From Phormidium ambiguum IAM M-71 (GTDB lineage Bacteria; Cyanobacteriota; Cyanobacteriia; Cyanobacteriales; Aerosakkonemataceae), in NCBI RefSeq assembly GCF_001904725.1, contig NZ_MRCE01000017.1, forward strand, positions 78,417 through 142,416: DNA of 64,000 nucleotides. The letters run 5' to 3'. Of this stretch, positions 6,877 to 15,395 are shown one piece after another. The first letter of the stretch is position 1, and every line of letters begins with the position of its first letter. Both the position numbers and the translations under genes were made by a program. The notes beneath the pieces are model-generated. The model did not search any database and had not been told where the DNA came from. It saw nothing but the letters and a program-made list of their open reading frames with translations.

Positions 6877-7320
6877 GTTGGCTTAATTGCCTGCGTTAGC
6901 AAAAAGCGCGAGGAAACTTCACCAGCTTCGGAATTATATATTTCTCAATGGTTTAAAGCGGCGAAGAAATACATTTTGTCAATGGAAATAGACTACTTTA
7001 TCCTCAGTGCCAAACACGGTATTCTCCATCCTGCACATTTGGTAGAACCTTACGACCAGTCCCTATACCACCTATCCGCACTCGAACGCCGCCAATGGTC
7101 GGAAATCGTCGTCAAACAGCTAATAGCGATCGCACCCCCGCCAGCTGAGTTGATTATCCTTGCTGGAAAGCGCTACAGGGAAGGTATTGTAGAACCACTT
7201 CAAAATGCTGGATACAATACTACAATACCCCTTCAAGGTCTTGGAATTGGCAAACAATTACAATGGTTAAATTCTAATACCCCCAAAGAAAAACAGCTTT
7301 CTCTATCTCTTTTCTCTTAA
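6877..7320 (+). pseudogene. DUF6884-type protein, start codon lost at the IscB element border
   Basis: In-frame coding starts at 6877 directly after a TAA: VGLIACVSKKREETSPASEL, then YISQWFKAAKKYILS, YFILSAKHGILHPAHLVEPYD, ELIILAGKRYREGIVEPL and GLGIGKQLQWLN. This is the whole DUF6884-type domain (a conserved CxSKK start, ILSAKHG, AGxxYR and GLGIGxQxxWL), lacking only the initiator and perhaps one or two residues. The first in-frame ATG is at 6976, inside the domain. The loss coincides with the right end of the IscB element. The function of the family is not firmly known; it is common near defence and mobile genes. Confidence 0.7.
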
Positions 7321-7321
7321 C

Positions 7322-8155
7322 TCAAGATTCAGATCGTTTCTTAGGATTAAAAACGGTTTCAATAGCGCGATCGACAATTTCTATTGCTTCCGAAGGATAA
7401 CTTGATGTTGGAACTTTTCTCCCCGCTAATTTCGGTGGCTTAGTTCCATATTTTTCTAAATAATAATCATCTGCGAAACTCTGGATAAGTTTAATTTGTT
7501 CGGGGTTAGATTTAAGGTTCTTTTCCTTAATTCTTTCTGCTATCGTCCAATTCTTTTGGCGTTTGGAGTTATCTTTTGAAGCAGTCCGATCGGAAGCTGA
7601 ATTACTATTTGAGCTACCATTTTTACTAGTATTCTCTTCTGGCAAAGGTTCTGTACTACTTTGGCTATTAATCGTTAATGAGTTCGGTTCTTCGAGGGTT
7701 TCTTGAAAGTAATTTAGCAGAACCGAAATCACAGAACGATGCCACTTCACTTGAACGCCACTCCAAGAGTTTTTAGCTGATGTTGCTAGTAAACAAATAC
7801 CGTGTTCTTTACCAGCCTCAGTTAAACTCCAAGTTCTTTTCGCCTCATTTCGTTCTTGATAACCAAGTTCTATTAATGCTTTATTAATTCGATCTGGTTT
7901 GATACTCTTGCTTAAGTTTTCTGTGATAATATTGGCTAATTGCGTAACCGTCATTCCCTCTTCTGTTATGGGAAAAGCAGATCCAATAGCGAACTTAGCG
8001 ATTTCTGCCACTTCCTTGAGTTCTGGATACATGGCGGCTAGAGAGTTAAATTTGAATTGGACGATCGCTACTTGATCTAATCCGGCATTTTCTAGCCAGC
8101 CGGATAGTTGATCGATCGTAGAGATAGCAGTAGTAATCTGTTCGGGAGAAGGCAT
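7322..8155 (-). CDS. Hypothetical protein with winged-helix-like middle
   Basis: This 277-residue protein has a helical N-terminus. Its middle (about 85-150: VTQLANIITENL, then INKALIELGYQERN and WSLTEAGKEHGICL) resembles the winged-helix part of phage antirepressor (KilAC-like) proteins, in which a new-round HTH is followed by an LTxxGkxxG strand. A Ser/Asn-rich linker (about 165-200) leads to a basic C-terminal domain with LAGRKVPTSSYPSEAIEIVD. It converges on the DUF6884 fragment with 1 bp between stops. A DNA-binding role is plausible but not shown. Confidence 0.6.
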   Translation of the reverse strand: MPSPEQITTAISTIDQLSGWLENAGLDQVAIVQFKFNSLAAMYPELKEVAEIAKFAIGSAFPITEEGMTVTQLANIITENLSKSIKPDRINKALIELGYQERNEAKRTWSLTEAGKEHGICLLATSAKNSWSGVQVKWHRSVISVLLNYFQETLEEPNSLTINSQSSTEPLPEENTSKNGSSNSNSASDRTASKDNSKRQKNWTIAERIKEKNLKSNPEQIKLIQSFADDYYLEKYGTKPPKLAGRKVPTSSYPSEAIEIVDRAIETVFNPKKRSES

Positions 8156-8243
8156 AAAGCTATCAGCAGTTTTTTTCAGATTACTCCCAATAGGTGTTCG
8201 CAGTCTAGCTATTTATATTTAATAGGATTTTTGCAAACCAAGG

Positions 8244-9833
8244 TTAGATTTCTATGTCGTGGGACTTGTCAATTTCTGCATAGCCCTCTCGTAGGATATC
8301 ACTCTTCTCAGTTATTGCATCTAACCTCTGTGCTAGCGTTGACCAAAATTCTACATCTTCAGACAAAATACCTTGCACCAAAACCAACTCTTCCCCGCGA
8401 ACTCTTATTAATTCGCCTCTTCTAGAAGCAATTAGAGAAGAAACTGAGATATTTTCAGACTCGCTGACAATTAGATCGTACAACTCCCCAAGTCGAATGC
8501 GAGTATATTCATCATTTTCTTCCACTCGTTCTGGAAAATGGTTTAATAGGTAATCAAAAGCTTTTTGTGCAGTTGGAAGAATAGATTCGGCTAGTTCTAC
8601 TTGCTGAGTATCCATTGCTGCTGACGAAGTTGCATCCGTGCGGAAATCGTCTTCTGACAAATTAGAAACAGCAGACGCTAACGTGGTGAAAGATGTATCG
8701 GACTCCTGAGATTGTTCTTTAATAGTTGCACTCAATTTTTCAGCATCAGCGTAAGACAAAGCACTCTGCACTTCACCATCTAGATTAACTCTTAACACGA
8801 TGCGATCGCCTAAACTAGAAATCACCCTAATAGTTTCGCCATCCTCTAAAAATGCTGTCCAATCTTCTATGATATTGAGCGTACCTTGCTTTAATTTTTG
8901 ATTGTTATCTAATAGAATATCAACTAATAAAGTCTCCATTTCTAACCGATGCTTTTCTTCTACTTGGACTTTAGAATTTACACGCTCAGTTTCAATGTCG
9001 TTATTTGAATCAATATCAGACTCTAGCAGATTCAAAAGCTGTCTACTCAAATGAGAAGAAGCATTTAGCTCGTCCAAGTTTGATTCCTCGCCTTCCCTAT
9101 TTTCTTGCTTTATTGTCCGATCGTCTAAAGATTCTTCCTGTGTAAAGAGAGAATCTTTATCTGATTCATCCACTTTATCGATTGGATAATCTTCATTATC
9201 TAGCCGTACCCAATTATCAATTAAACCTTGATTTTCATATAAATGTTCTCGTTTTAGAGAAGTTAAACCTTTTTGCTCCGGGATATGAACTTGCCGCTCT
9301 CGATCTTTGTTTAAATCTATAAAATAGGCTGCATTAGTTTTGAGTAAACTTATCTGAGCGTAAGCATATTTTTCTCCAGCTAATAAGACTGCAAAATCAA
9401 GCGCAGCAATACAACCGTGATAGAAATCTTGAGTTTCCTTTGGACAAATGCAATCTTCTTCTATATCAGAATCTAAGTTAGCTTCTGCGCTAATTTGTTT
9501 GAGTTTAGCGATGTAGCTAGGAGATAATCTACGGATGAATGAGTTACGATCGCTAATGGCTAAAGTGGAATTAGGAACTGCTTGAGAAGAATTGCTTTCT
9601 ATATCTATAAATTTTGCTATTTTAGCTTCTAATAGAGTGAGCGATCGCACTCCGTTTTCTTCATCTATTAGCTTAACTGCTCGGTCGAATCCAACCAACA
9701 ATCCCTGGTAAAAATCTTGGCTTTCTCCTGCTATTGTTTGGTCAGTTGCTATCTTCTCGAAAAAGACAAGTCCTATTTGTTTAAGTCTGGAAATATGGTC
9801 AGAGGAAAATCTCTGTATCATAGCTAAAGACAT
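8244..9833 (-). CDS. Hypothetical acidic protein with an internal duplication
   Basis: The first 175 of 529 residues hold two copies of one unit: RFSSDHISRLKQI, then SQDFYQGLLVGFDRAVKL (about 8-45) and RLSPSYIAKLKQI, then TQDFYHGCIAALDFAVLLAGE (about 102-145). Each is followed by a LLxxxxAxFIDL strand/helix. A long acidic linker (about 200-290) and a C-terminal region rich in short helices follow. No known domain is recognised. The gene probably shares a promoter with nothing else; the next reverse gene lies 88 bp downstream. Confidence 0.6.
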   Translation of the reverse strand: MSLAMIQRFSSDHISRLKQIGLVFFEKIATDQTIAGESQDFYQGLLVGFDRAVKLIDEENGVRSLTLLEAKIAKFIDIESNSSQAVPNSTLAISDRNSFIRRLSPSYIAKLKQISAEANLDSDIEEDCICPKETQDFYHGCIAALDFAVLLAGEKYAYAQISLLKTNAAYFIDLNKDRERQVHIPEQKGLTSLKREHLYENQGLIDNWVRLDNEDYPIDKVDESDKDSLFTQEESLDDRTIKQENREGEESNLDELNASSHLSRQLLNLLESDIDSNNDIETERVNSKVQVEEKHRLEMETLLVDILLDNNQKLKQGTLNIIEDWTAFLEDGETIRVISSLGDRIVLRVNLDGEVQSALSYADAEKLSATIKEQSQESDTSFTTLASAVSNLSEDDFRTDATSSAAMDTQQVELAESILPTAQKAFDYLLNHFPERVEENDEYTRIRLGELYDLIVSESENISVSSLIASRRGELIRVRGEELVLVQGILSEDVEFWSTLAQRLDAITEKSDILREGYAEIDKSHDIEI

Positions 9834-10419
9834 AAGCGTTCAGTTACTTTGATAAGGCGTATCTCAATAACTAAAGCTATCACCTACTTATCTTGCTATC
9901 GGTAAGTCTACCGGATTAACTGTGTTTAATCCGAACGATACAGAACAAAGCCGATGCTTTCATTCTATTCTTGTTACCAAAAGCGCGATCGCCTAATTAC
10001 CATCTACTATCTGACCCTAGCTAATCAAAAAAGGACAAATTTACCCTATTTTGATTAAAGTACCAAAATCCCTCCTAACCACCTGCTTTGTCATGTTTTG
10101 GTGAAATAGCCCAGACAACGCTACGACTTGGGGTACCGCAAAAAACAGGCACAAACGATATAGATATAGACAATGCTGCTTTTCTCCGAAAAAAATTATA
10201 CTTTGACACGACTCTAAAAAATAAACGATCGTCCTATAGAGATATCGCGCAAATATGAGAGTATATTTATAGTTATTTTGAACAGTTAAAGTACACTCAT
10301 CCACGCTCAAAGTGAAACCACCCTCAATCTTCCAGTCGAGCGCAAATCAGATTACAATCTCAACCGTAGCTTCCTCCTTCACACAGAGTCGGAACAACGG
10401 TGTGCAATAGGAGAAAAAA
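9834..10419. promoter_or_regulatory. Divergent control region upstream of parA with inverted repeats
   Basis: This 586-bp gap separates the divergent 8244-9833 gene and parA. It holds CGGATTAA/TTAATCCG (9912-9933, 6-base spacer) and TAATCAAAA/TTTTGATTA (10022-10030 and 10049-10057, 18-base spacer). These are candidates for a ParA autoregulatory operator or a partition site. No classical parS is recognised. An AGGAG ribosome site precedes parA. A reverse ORF at 10041-10310 is not convincing. Confidence 0.35.
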
Positions 10420-11187
10420 ATGTCCAATACGAAGGTAATCTCGCTATTTAATCAAGCGGGCGGAGTGGGTAAAACAACAGTTACGCTCAACCTGGGCTAT
10501 CAGCTTTCTAAGCGAGGCAATAAGGTTCTTCTCATCGATATCGATCCCCAAGGTTCCTTAACTCTCTTCATGGGGATTGACCCTGCTTCCTTAGAAAAAA
10601 CTGTATTCGATGCCATCGTCAACGAAGAACCTTTGTTCATTCTCAATAAAATTCACGGCATGGATTTGGCTCCTACTAACATTAACCTCAGTGCAGCCGA
10701 AATCCAACTGGTGAACATGGATTTTCGGGAAGTACGCCTACAGGATGCGATCGCTCCCATTAAGGACAACTACGACTTTATTCTTATCGACTGTCCTCCC
10801 AGTTTAGGACTATTGAGTTATATCAGTTTAGTTGCCGCTACCCACGTCTTAGTACCGATCGAAACTCACTATAAAGCATTTGAAGGAACCAACCTCCTTT
10901 TACAAACCGTCGCTAGAGTCAGAAAGAAAGGAAACCGTTCTTTACAAATAGCCGGGTTCGTTCCTTCTCGCTATGCCGCGACTAACTCCCAGGACAAACG
11001 TACTCTCAAAGCAATTCAAGAACAATTCGCTCCCGTCGCTCCGGTTTATAGTCCAATTCCGCGAATAACTGCTTTTGTAGATGCGTCGGAGAAACAAGTT
11101 CCACTTGCTGTCTACGAACCCAGGAATGCTGTGGTTAAAATATTAGACCAGTTAGCTGCAAAAATGGAGAAACTCAATGCCAAGTAA
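10420..11187 (+). CDS. parA: ParA partition ATPase
   Basis: This is a 255-residue MinD/ParA-class ATPase for plasmid segregation. The P-loop is FNQAGGVGKTTVTLNLGY (K18 is the Walker A lysine), Walker A' is VLLIDIDPQGSLT and Walker B is FILIDCPPSLGLLSY. The usual deviant-Walker signature lysine (KGGVGKT) is Ala13 here; a similar AGG/SGG form is, as far as I recall, found in other cyanobacterial ParA proteins. There is no N-terminal DNA-binding extension, so this is a short ParA. It overlaps parB by 11 bases, indicating one operon. Confidence 0.93.
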   Translation: MSNTKVISLFNQAGGVGKTTVTLNLGYQLSKRGNKVLLIDIDPQGSLTLFMGIDPASLEKTVFDAIVNEEPLFILNKIHGMDLAPTNINLSAAEIQLVNMDFREVRLQDAIAPIKDNYDFILIDCPPSLGLLSYISLVAATHVLVPIETHYKAFEGTNLLLQTVARVRKKGNRSLQIAGFVPSRYAATNSQDKRTLKAIQEQFAPVAPVYSPIPRITAFVDASEKQVPLAVYEPRNAVVKILDQLAAKMEKLNAK

Positions 11188-12100
11188 GAACGACCAACCT
11201 TATAAAGGTAAGGCAAACTTGAACGTTTTATTTGGAGATGATGAAACCGATGAATCGCCTGAAAAACTATTGAGTATTGACTCGATAAAACTTCCATCTT
11301 CTCAACCCCGTCGATACTTCGATGCTCAAGCGATGCAATCTTTGGTTGAATCCATCAAAGCTGATGGCATTCTCCAACCTTTGCTGGTTCGGCCTTTAGG
11401 TAATAATCTATACGAGCTAATTGCAGGCGAAAGGCGCTATAGAGCCGCTCGTGAAATAGGGTTGAAAGAAGTTCCTGTTACTATTCGGGAACTGACGGAG
11501 CAACAAGCGTTACATATAGCTTTGGTTGAAAACCTACAAAGGGAAGACCTTAACCCGGTAGAAGAAACCGAAGGTATTTTGGAACTGCTCTCCCATCACC
11601 TCGAATGTTCGACGGATGATGTTAGTAAGCTACTTTACCGGATGCAAAACGACGTTCAGAGAACGAATGATAACGTTATCATTCAACCGGAAGCCGAAAC
11701 GGTTATTAAGGTTTTTGAGCAGTTAGGAAAAATGGGATGGGAGTCTTTTGTTAGCAATCGCCTTTCTCTTTTGAAGCTCCCAGAAGACATACTTGAGAAA
11801 CTTAGCGAAGGAAAAATCGAATACACGAAGGCAAGAGCGATCGCTAAAGTTAAAGACGAAAAAAGCCGAAAAGATTTGCTGGAAACTGCCATATTAGAGA
11901 ATCTTTCTTTAACTCAGATTAAAGAGCGGATTGCTGCCCTCAAAACAGGCACAACAGAAGAAAAAGCAGATTCAGGTCTGAAAAATCAAATTAAAGAAGC
12001 TTTGACAAAAGCTAACAAGTCAAAAGTTTGGAGCGATCCTAAAAAGCAGAAACGCCTCCAAAAAATCCTCACCGACCTGGAAGCTTTGTTAGTGACTTAA
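11177..12100 (+). CDS. parB: ParB centromere-binding/CTPase protein
   Basis: This 307-residue protein begins with the ParB/Srx fold: SIKLPSSQPRRYFD, then LVESIKADGILQPLLVRP and the CTP-binding motif AGERRYRAARE, followed by ALVENLQREDLNPVEE. A helix-turn-helix region (about 120-185: LSHHLECSTDDVSKLL...) and LPEDILEKLSEGKIEYTKARAI come next, then a basic C-terminus that probably dimerises. It is co-transcribed with parA and ends ahead of a strong terminator. A recognisable parS was not found nearby. Confidence 0.9.
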   Translation: MPSKNDQPYKGKANLNVLFGDDETDESPEKLLSIDSIKLPSSQPRRYFDAQAMQSLVESIKADGILQPLLVRPLGNNLYELIAGERRYRAAREIGLKEVPVTIRELTEQQALHIALVENLQREDLNPVEETEGILELLSHHLECSTDDVSKLLYRMQNDVQRTNDNVIIQPEAETVIKVFEQLGKMGWESFVSNRLSLLKLPEDILEKLSEGKIEYTKARAIAKVKDEKSRKDLLETAILENLSLTQIKERIAALKTGTTEEKADSGLKNQIKEALTKANKSKVWSDPKKQKRLQKILTDLEALLVT

Positions 12101-12169
12101 CTTAGGGGACTAATAGTTTAGCGCATCCATACAAGTTGGGGATACTAGGAAACTTAAGCCTTTAGGAAA

Positions 12170-12201
12170 AAATGCTCTATCACTTGATAGGGCATTTTTT
12201 C
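12170..12201 (+). terminator. Terminator of the parAB operon
   Basis: AATGCTCTATCA (12171-12182) pairs with TGATAGGGCATT (12185-12196) with one G-T pair. The loop is tight and a T6 run ends at 12200. Confidence 0.85.
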
Positions 12202-12413
12202 ATCGATCTAGGTCACGGATTAGCTGTGAAGTCATGCAAGAAAGCTATCACTTTAGAAATAGAAGCCATTTTGAAAATTCTAACTAGCGACAGCAATGAA
12301 TAATAAATCATCTTTTCGGTAGAACTCATTCAATCTGACCAGTTGATAATTTAGGCTTTTAGAAGCGAACAAGAAACGGTAATTCAGACCAAATCTGGCA
12401 AAGGTTCATTACT

Positions 12414-12965
12414 ATGTCACAAGCTAACACTGTCTCAAACTATATGCTATTTCCTAGAACAGCCCACTTAATAACTCCAACTGACTATCTCACAGAATTC
12501 GAGCAAGTTCTAAGCTCTCTCATCCAAGTTTGGCATGATTATCAGCCGGACGATTCGCTAGCAACCGAAAGAAAACAAGACCTAGAGTGGCTAAAATCAA
12601 AGCTGCGCGATTATAGGCTCAACATTCACAACTCGTCCAACAGTCACAAGTTTTGGCAAGGCTTCATGGTAGGCAAAGATAGCCGAAGAACCTTATCAGA
12701 CCAAACTTCCAAATCGGTTGGACAAATTTTATTCGGAGTTTTTAAACCAACAAAATCACAACAAATTTATGACTTTGGAGTAGAAGTTGGATGGTGCTAT
12801 GCTCGGCTGAAAGACTACTTACAGCGGATTAGAAAACAGCGAAAGTTAGAAGAAGCCCAACAGCATCGCGATTATCAAAAAATTTCTAGCTTAATCCGCC
12901 AAACAGATGAGACGGACTCGCTATTAAGTGTTGGCTGGGTGCGAGAAAGGAAATTGGGCAAATGA
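12414..12965 (+). CDS. Hypothetical protein preceding the hybrid histidine kinase
   Basis: This 183-residue protein has no recognised domain. It is helix-rich, with a central KFWQGFMVGKDSRRTLSDQT and a basic helix DYLQRIRKQRKLEEAQQHRDY. Its TGA overlaps the ATG of the downstream response-regulator/histidine-kinase gene (ATGA), so the two are translationally coupled and may act together. The 313-bp gap before it holds the parAB terminator and no other gene. Confidence 0.65.
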   Translation: MSQANTVSNYMLFPRTAHLITPTDYLTEFEQVLSSLIQVWHDYQPDDSLATERKQDLEWLKSKLRDYRLNIHNSSNSHKFWQGFMVGKDSRRTLSDQTSKSVGQILFGVFKPTKSQQIYDFGVEVGWCYARLKDYLQRIRKQRKLEEAQQHRDYQKISSLIRQTDETDSLLSVGWVRERKLGK

Positions 12966-14035
12966 AAAATAGAAAGAGCAAAATTCTGGCAGTTGACGAT
13001 GCAGCCGATAACTTATTTATGATTCAAACCATCCTTTCGGAAGAGGGCTACCACGTAAGCATCAATTCTAACGGATTGGATGCAATAGCAAGTATCGAAG
13101 CATCGCCACCCGACTTAATCCTTCTGGATGTGATGATGCCTAATGTTGATGGCTACGAAGTGACTTTCAGAATTCGTTCTAACCCTCAACTGCCTTTTAT
13201 TCCGATTCTGCTCGTTACGGCTGACGAATCAACGAATATAGCAGATGGATTAGATTTGGGTGCTGATGATTTTGTCTACAAACCAATTGAAGTACAAGAA
13301 TTATTGGCTCGCGTTCGTAGTCTTCTCAGATTAAAACATAGCATTGATGCGATGCAGGAAATGACAAAGGCAAAAGAGGATTTTGTTTCGCGTCTTACCC
13401 ATGATTTGCGAACGCCATTGGTAGCAGCCGAGCGAATGTTGTCTCTACTCCATCGCGGAAAATTCGGTGAACTACCGACTCAGGCGGTAGAAGCGATAAC
13501 TACAGTCAGCGATAGCAATGAAAATTTGTTGGCGTTAGTTAATACTTTGCTTGAGGTACATCGATTTGAAGCTGGATGTAAGAAATTAGCGATCGCACCT
13601 TTCAATCTTAACAAGATGATTCGAGAGGTGGTAAAAGAACTGGAATCTATAGCTGTTGAAAAAAGTTTGTCTCTAATCTATGAAGACACAACTCCAATCA
13701 AAATTAAGGGAGACTGTATCGAACTCCGTCGAGTAATAACAAACTTAGTCGGAAATGCGATTAAGTTCACCGATATCGGTCATGTAAAAATTACTGTTCG
13801 CCAAGATGCTGAATCCGTAAGCATTAGCGTAGAAGATACTGGACCAGGTATTAGATTTTCAGAGCAAACTATGCTCTTTGAAAGATTCCGTACTGGAAAT
13901 CATGCAGGGGCTGGCTGTGGTTTGGGATTGCATTTATCCCGTCGGATTGTCGAAGCTCACAAGGGTAGTATTCAGGTTACATCAGCGGTAGGTAAAGGTA
14001 GCGTATTTACGGTTCGCCTCCCTAATTCAATCTAA
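12962..14035 (+). CDS. Receiver-histidine kinase hybrid (REC-HisKA-HATPase)
   Basis: This is a cytosolic signalling protein of 357 residues without membrane segments. The receiver domain (about 7-125) has the acidic pair D12/D13, phospho-acceptor D56 (LILLDVMMP) and K107 (YKPIE). The HisKA domain follows with H147 (SRLTHDLRTPL). The HATPase domain shows NLVGNAIKFT (N box), EDTGPGI (G1), FERFRTG (F box) and GLGLHLSRRIVEAH (G2). A REC domain ahead of the kinase is a common cyanobacterial arrangement. The NarL-type regulator 45 bp downstream is the likely phosphotransfer partner. The input signal is unknown. Confidence 0.92.
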   Translation: MKNRKSKILAVDDAADNLFMIQTILSEEGYHVSINSNGLDAIASIEASPPDLILLDVMMPNVDGYEVTFRIRSNPQLPFIPILLVTADESTNIADGLDLGADDFVYKPIEVQELLARVRSLLRLKHSIDAMQEMTKAKEDFVSRLTHDLRTPLVAAERMLSLLHRGKFGELPTQAVEAITTVSDSNENLLALVNTLLEVHRFEAGCKKLAIAPFNLNKMIREVVKELESIAVEKSLSLIYEDTTPIKIKGDCIELRRVITNLVGNAIKFTDIGHVKITVRQDAESVSISVEDTGPGIRFSEQTMLFERFRTGNHAGAGCGLGLHLSRRIVEAHKGSIQVTSAVGKGSVFTVRLPNSI

Positions 14036-14080
14036 ACATTTGTTTCAAGATTCATATCATCTTTTTTTGAAGGGTAAATT

Positions 14081-14812
14081 ATGAACAAGATTAGTGTCGC
14101 TTTAATTGAAGACCACCATTTAACTAGATCTGGAATCAAAGCAGCTTTAAATGATTGTGAGGATATCGAATTTATTGGCGAAGCTGCTAATGGTTTGCAA
14201 GGTATAACCCTGCTAGAAAAAATGCCGCCAGATGTAGCAATAGTCGATCTAGGATTACCGGGGTTGGTGGATGGAATCGAATTAACTAAGAGGTTTAAAG
14301 AGTTTGTTAAAGCTAAAAATTCAAACCTTGATAAACAGCCAAAAGTTTTGATTTTAACGATGCAAGATAATGAGGATTCCGTGCTGGCTGCTTTTGCTGC
14401 GGGAGCGGATTCTTATTGCATGAAAAATGTCATGTTTGAGAAGCTAGTGGATGCGATTGTCGAAACTCACTCAGGCGCAAATTGGATCGATTCATCTATT
14501 GCCAGAATTGTTTTGACAAGAATAGATAATCCTTTTGAAGAAGCTGCCATTCCCGCTGGTATTCCAACTATATCAATTCATGCTTTAAATCCAGAAGAAA
14601 AAGAGTTACTTACGGTTAATCCTTTGACTCAACGAGAGAGGGATGTAATCCAGTTGATTGTGGAAGGGTACAGCAACGAAGAAATTTGCGGGGAATTACA
14701 TATTTCACTGGGTACTGTGAAAACTCACGTCCGTAACATTTTAACCAAGTTATCTTGTGACGATCGCACTTCCGCTGCTGTCCGCGCCCTTCGTGCTGGC
14801 TTGGTTAACTAG
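14081..14812 (+). CDS. NarL/FixJ-family response regulator
   Basis: This 243-residue DNA-binding regulator has a receiver domain (about 3-135) with ALIEDHHLTRSGIK, phospho-acceptor D56 (AIVDLGLPG) and a conserved lysine in SYCMKNV. A linker leads to a LuxR-type HTH (about 182-243): LTQRERDVIQLIVEGYSN, then EEICGELHISLGTVKTHVRN. It lies directly after the hybrid kinase in the same operon. Target genes are not apparent. Confidence 0.93.
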   Translation: MNKISVALIEDHHLTRSGIKAALNDCEDIEFIGEAANGLQGITLLEKMPPDVAIVDLGLPGLVDGIELTKRFKEFVKAKNSNLDKQPKVLILTMQDNEDSVLAAFAAGADSYCMKNVMFEKLVDAIVETHSGANWIDSSIARIVLTRIDNPFEEAAIPAGIPTISIHALNPEEKELLTVNPLTQRERDVIQLIVEGYSNEEICGELHISLGTVKTHVRNILTKLSCDDRTSAAVRALRAGLVN

Positions 14813-14830
14813 AGTTGCGGTAATAACCCA

Positions 14831-14872
14831 CGCTATGCGAATGCGCTTTGGCGCTAACGCGCACGCATAGCG
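14831..14872. repeat. GC-rich intergenic palindrome
   Basis: CGCTATGCG (14831-14839) and CGCATAGCG (14864-14872) flank an inner GCGCTTTGGCGC-type region, forming a nested hairpin after the response regulator. There is no T run, so it is not an obvious intrinsic terminator. It resembles the dispersed GC-rich palindromes common in Nostocales intergenic DNA. Confidence 0.5.
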
Positions 14873-14948
14873 CTCGCAATTTTCCAACATGGGTTGCAAT
14901 ATGGTACGCTCAAGAGCCGGACATCGATCTGTGTTAGGATGTGAGGAA

Positions 14949-15395
14949 GTGATTCCAGAATTTGGTGAAAACGGCAATCTCCCACCTGGAGTGCATTTTT
15001 GCGAATGGGAAGAGTTTGTAGAACGATTCGGAACCAACGATCTGAGGTTGCGCTTAATGCGTGGGCTGCGAATGGCAATGGAGCAACTCAAAGCAGCTGG
15101 TTGTCGCACAATTTATATCAATGGTAGCTTTGTTACTATTAAACCAGACCCACAAGATTTTGATGCCTGTTGGGATAGGGAAGATGTCGATTACGATTAT
15201 CTTCGACAAAATGCCCCTAGATTACTAAACCATTTGGATCGTGCTGCACAGAAATCCAAATATAAAGGTGAAATCTTTCGTTCAGATCAATCTGTAGGAG
15301 ATTACGGATTAACTTCTATAGAATTCTTTCAACGTGACAGAAAGTTAAATCCCAAGGGGATTATTGCTATAGATTTATTTAGGTGGAACCCATGA
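14949..15395 (+). CDS. DUF6932-type nucleotidyltransferase-fold protein (toxin-like)
   Basis: I take the GTG at 14949 as start (148 residues), because the protein then begins with the conserved MIPEFGENGNLPPGVH; an upstream ATG at 14889 would add 20 unlikely residues. Key features are LRLRLMRGLRMAMEQLKAAG, then TIYINGSFVTIKPDPQDFDACW. The GSF...DFD pattern matches the metal-binding signature of minimal nucleotidyltransferases, and IIAIDLFRW follows. Its stop overlaps the next gene, which encodes an XRE protein. Nucleotidyltransferase plus HTH pairs often behave as toxin-antitoxin modules; this is inference from family and context. Confidence 0.65.
   Translation: MIPEFGENGNLPPGVHFCEWEEFVERFGTNDLRLRLMRGLRMAMEQLKAAGCRTIYINGSFVTIKPDPQDFDACWDREDVDYDYLRQNAPRLLNHLDRAAQKSKYKGEIFRSDQSVGDYGLTSIEFFQRDRKLNPKGIIAIDLFRWNP

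Noticed and set aside
10041-10310. Reverse ORF of 89 codons upstream of parA
   Set aside because: Composition is unlike protein, it has no ribosome site, and it covers inverted repeats better explained as control DNA.
14831-14872. Terminator after the response regulator
   Set aside because: The hairpin is GC-rich but there is no T run. It looks like a dispersed palindrome.
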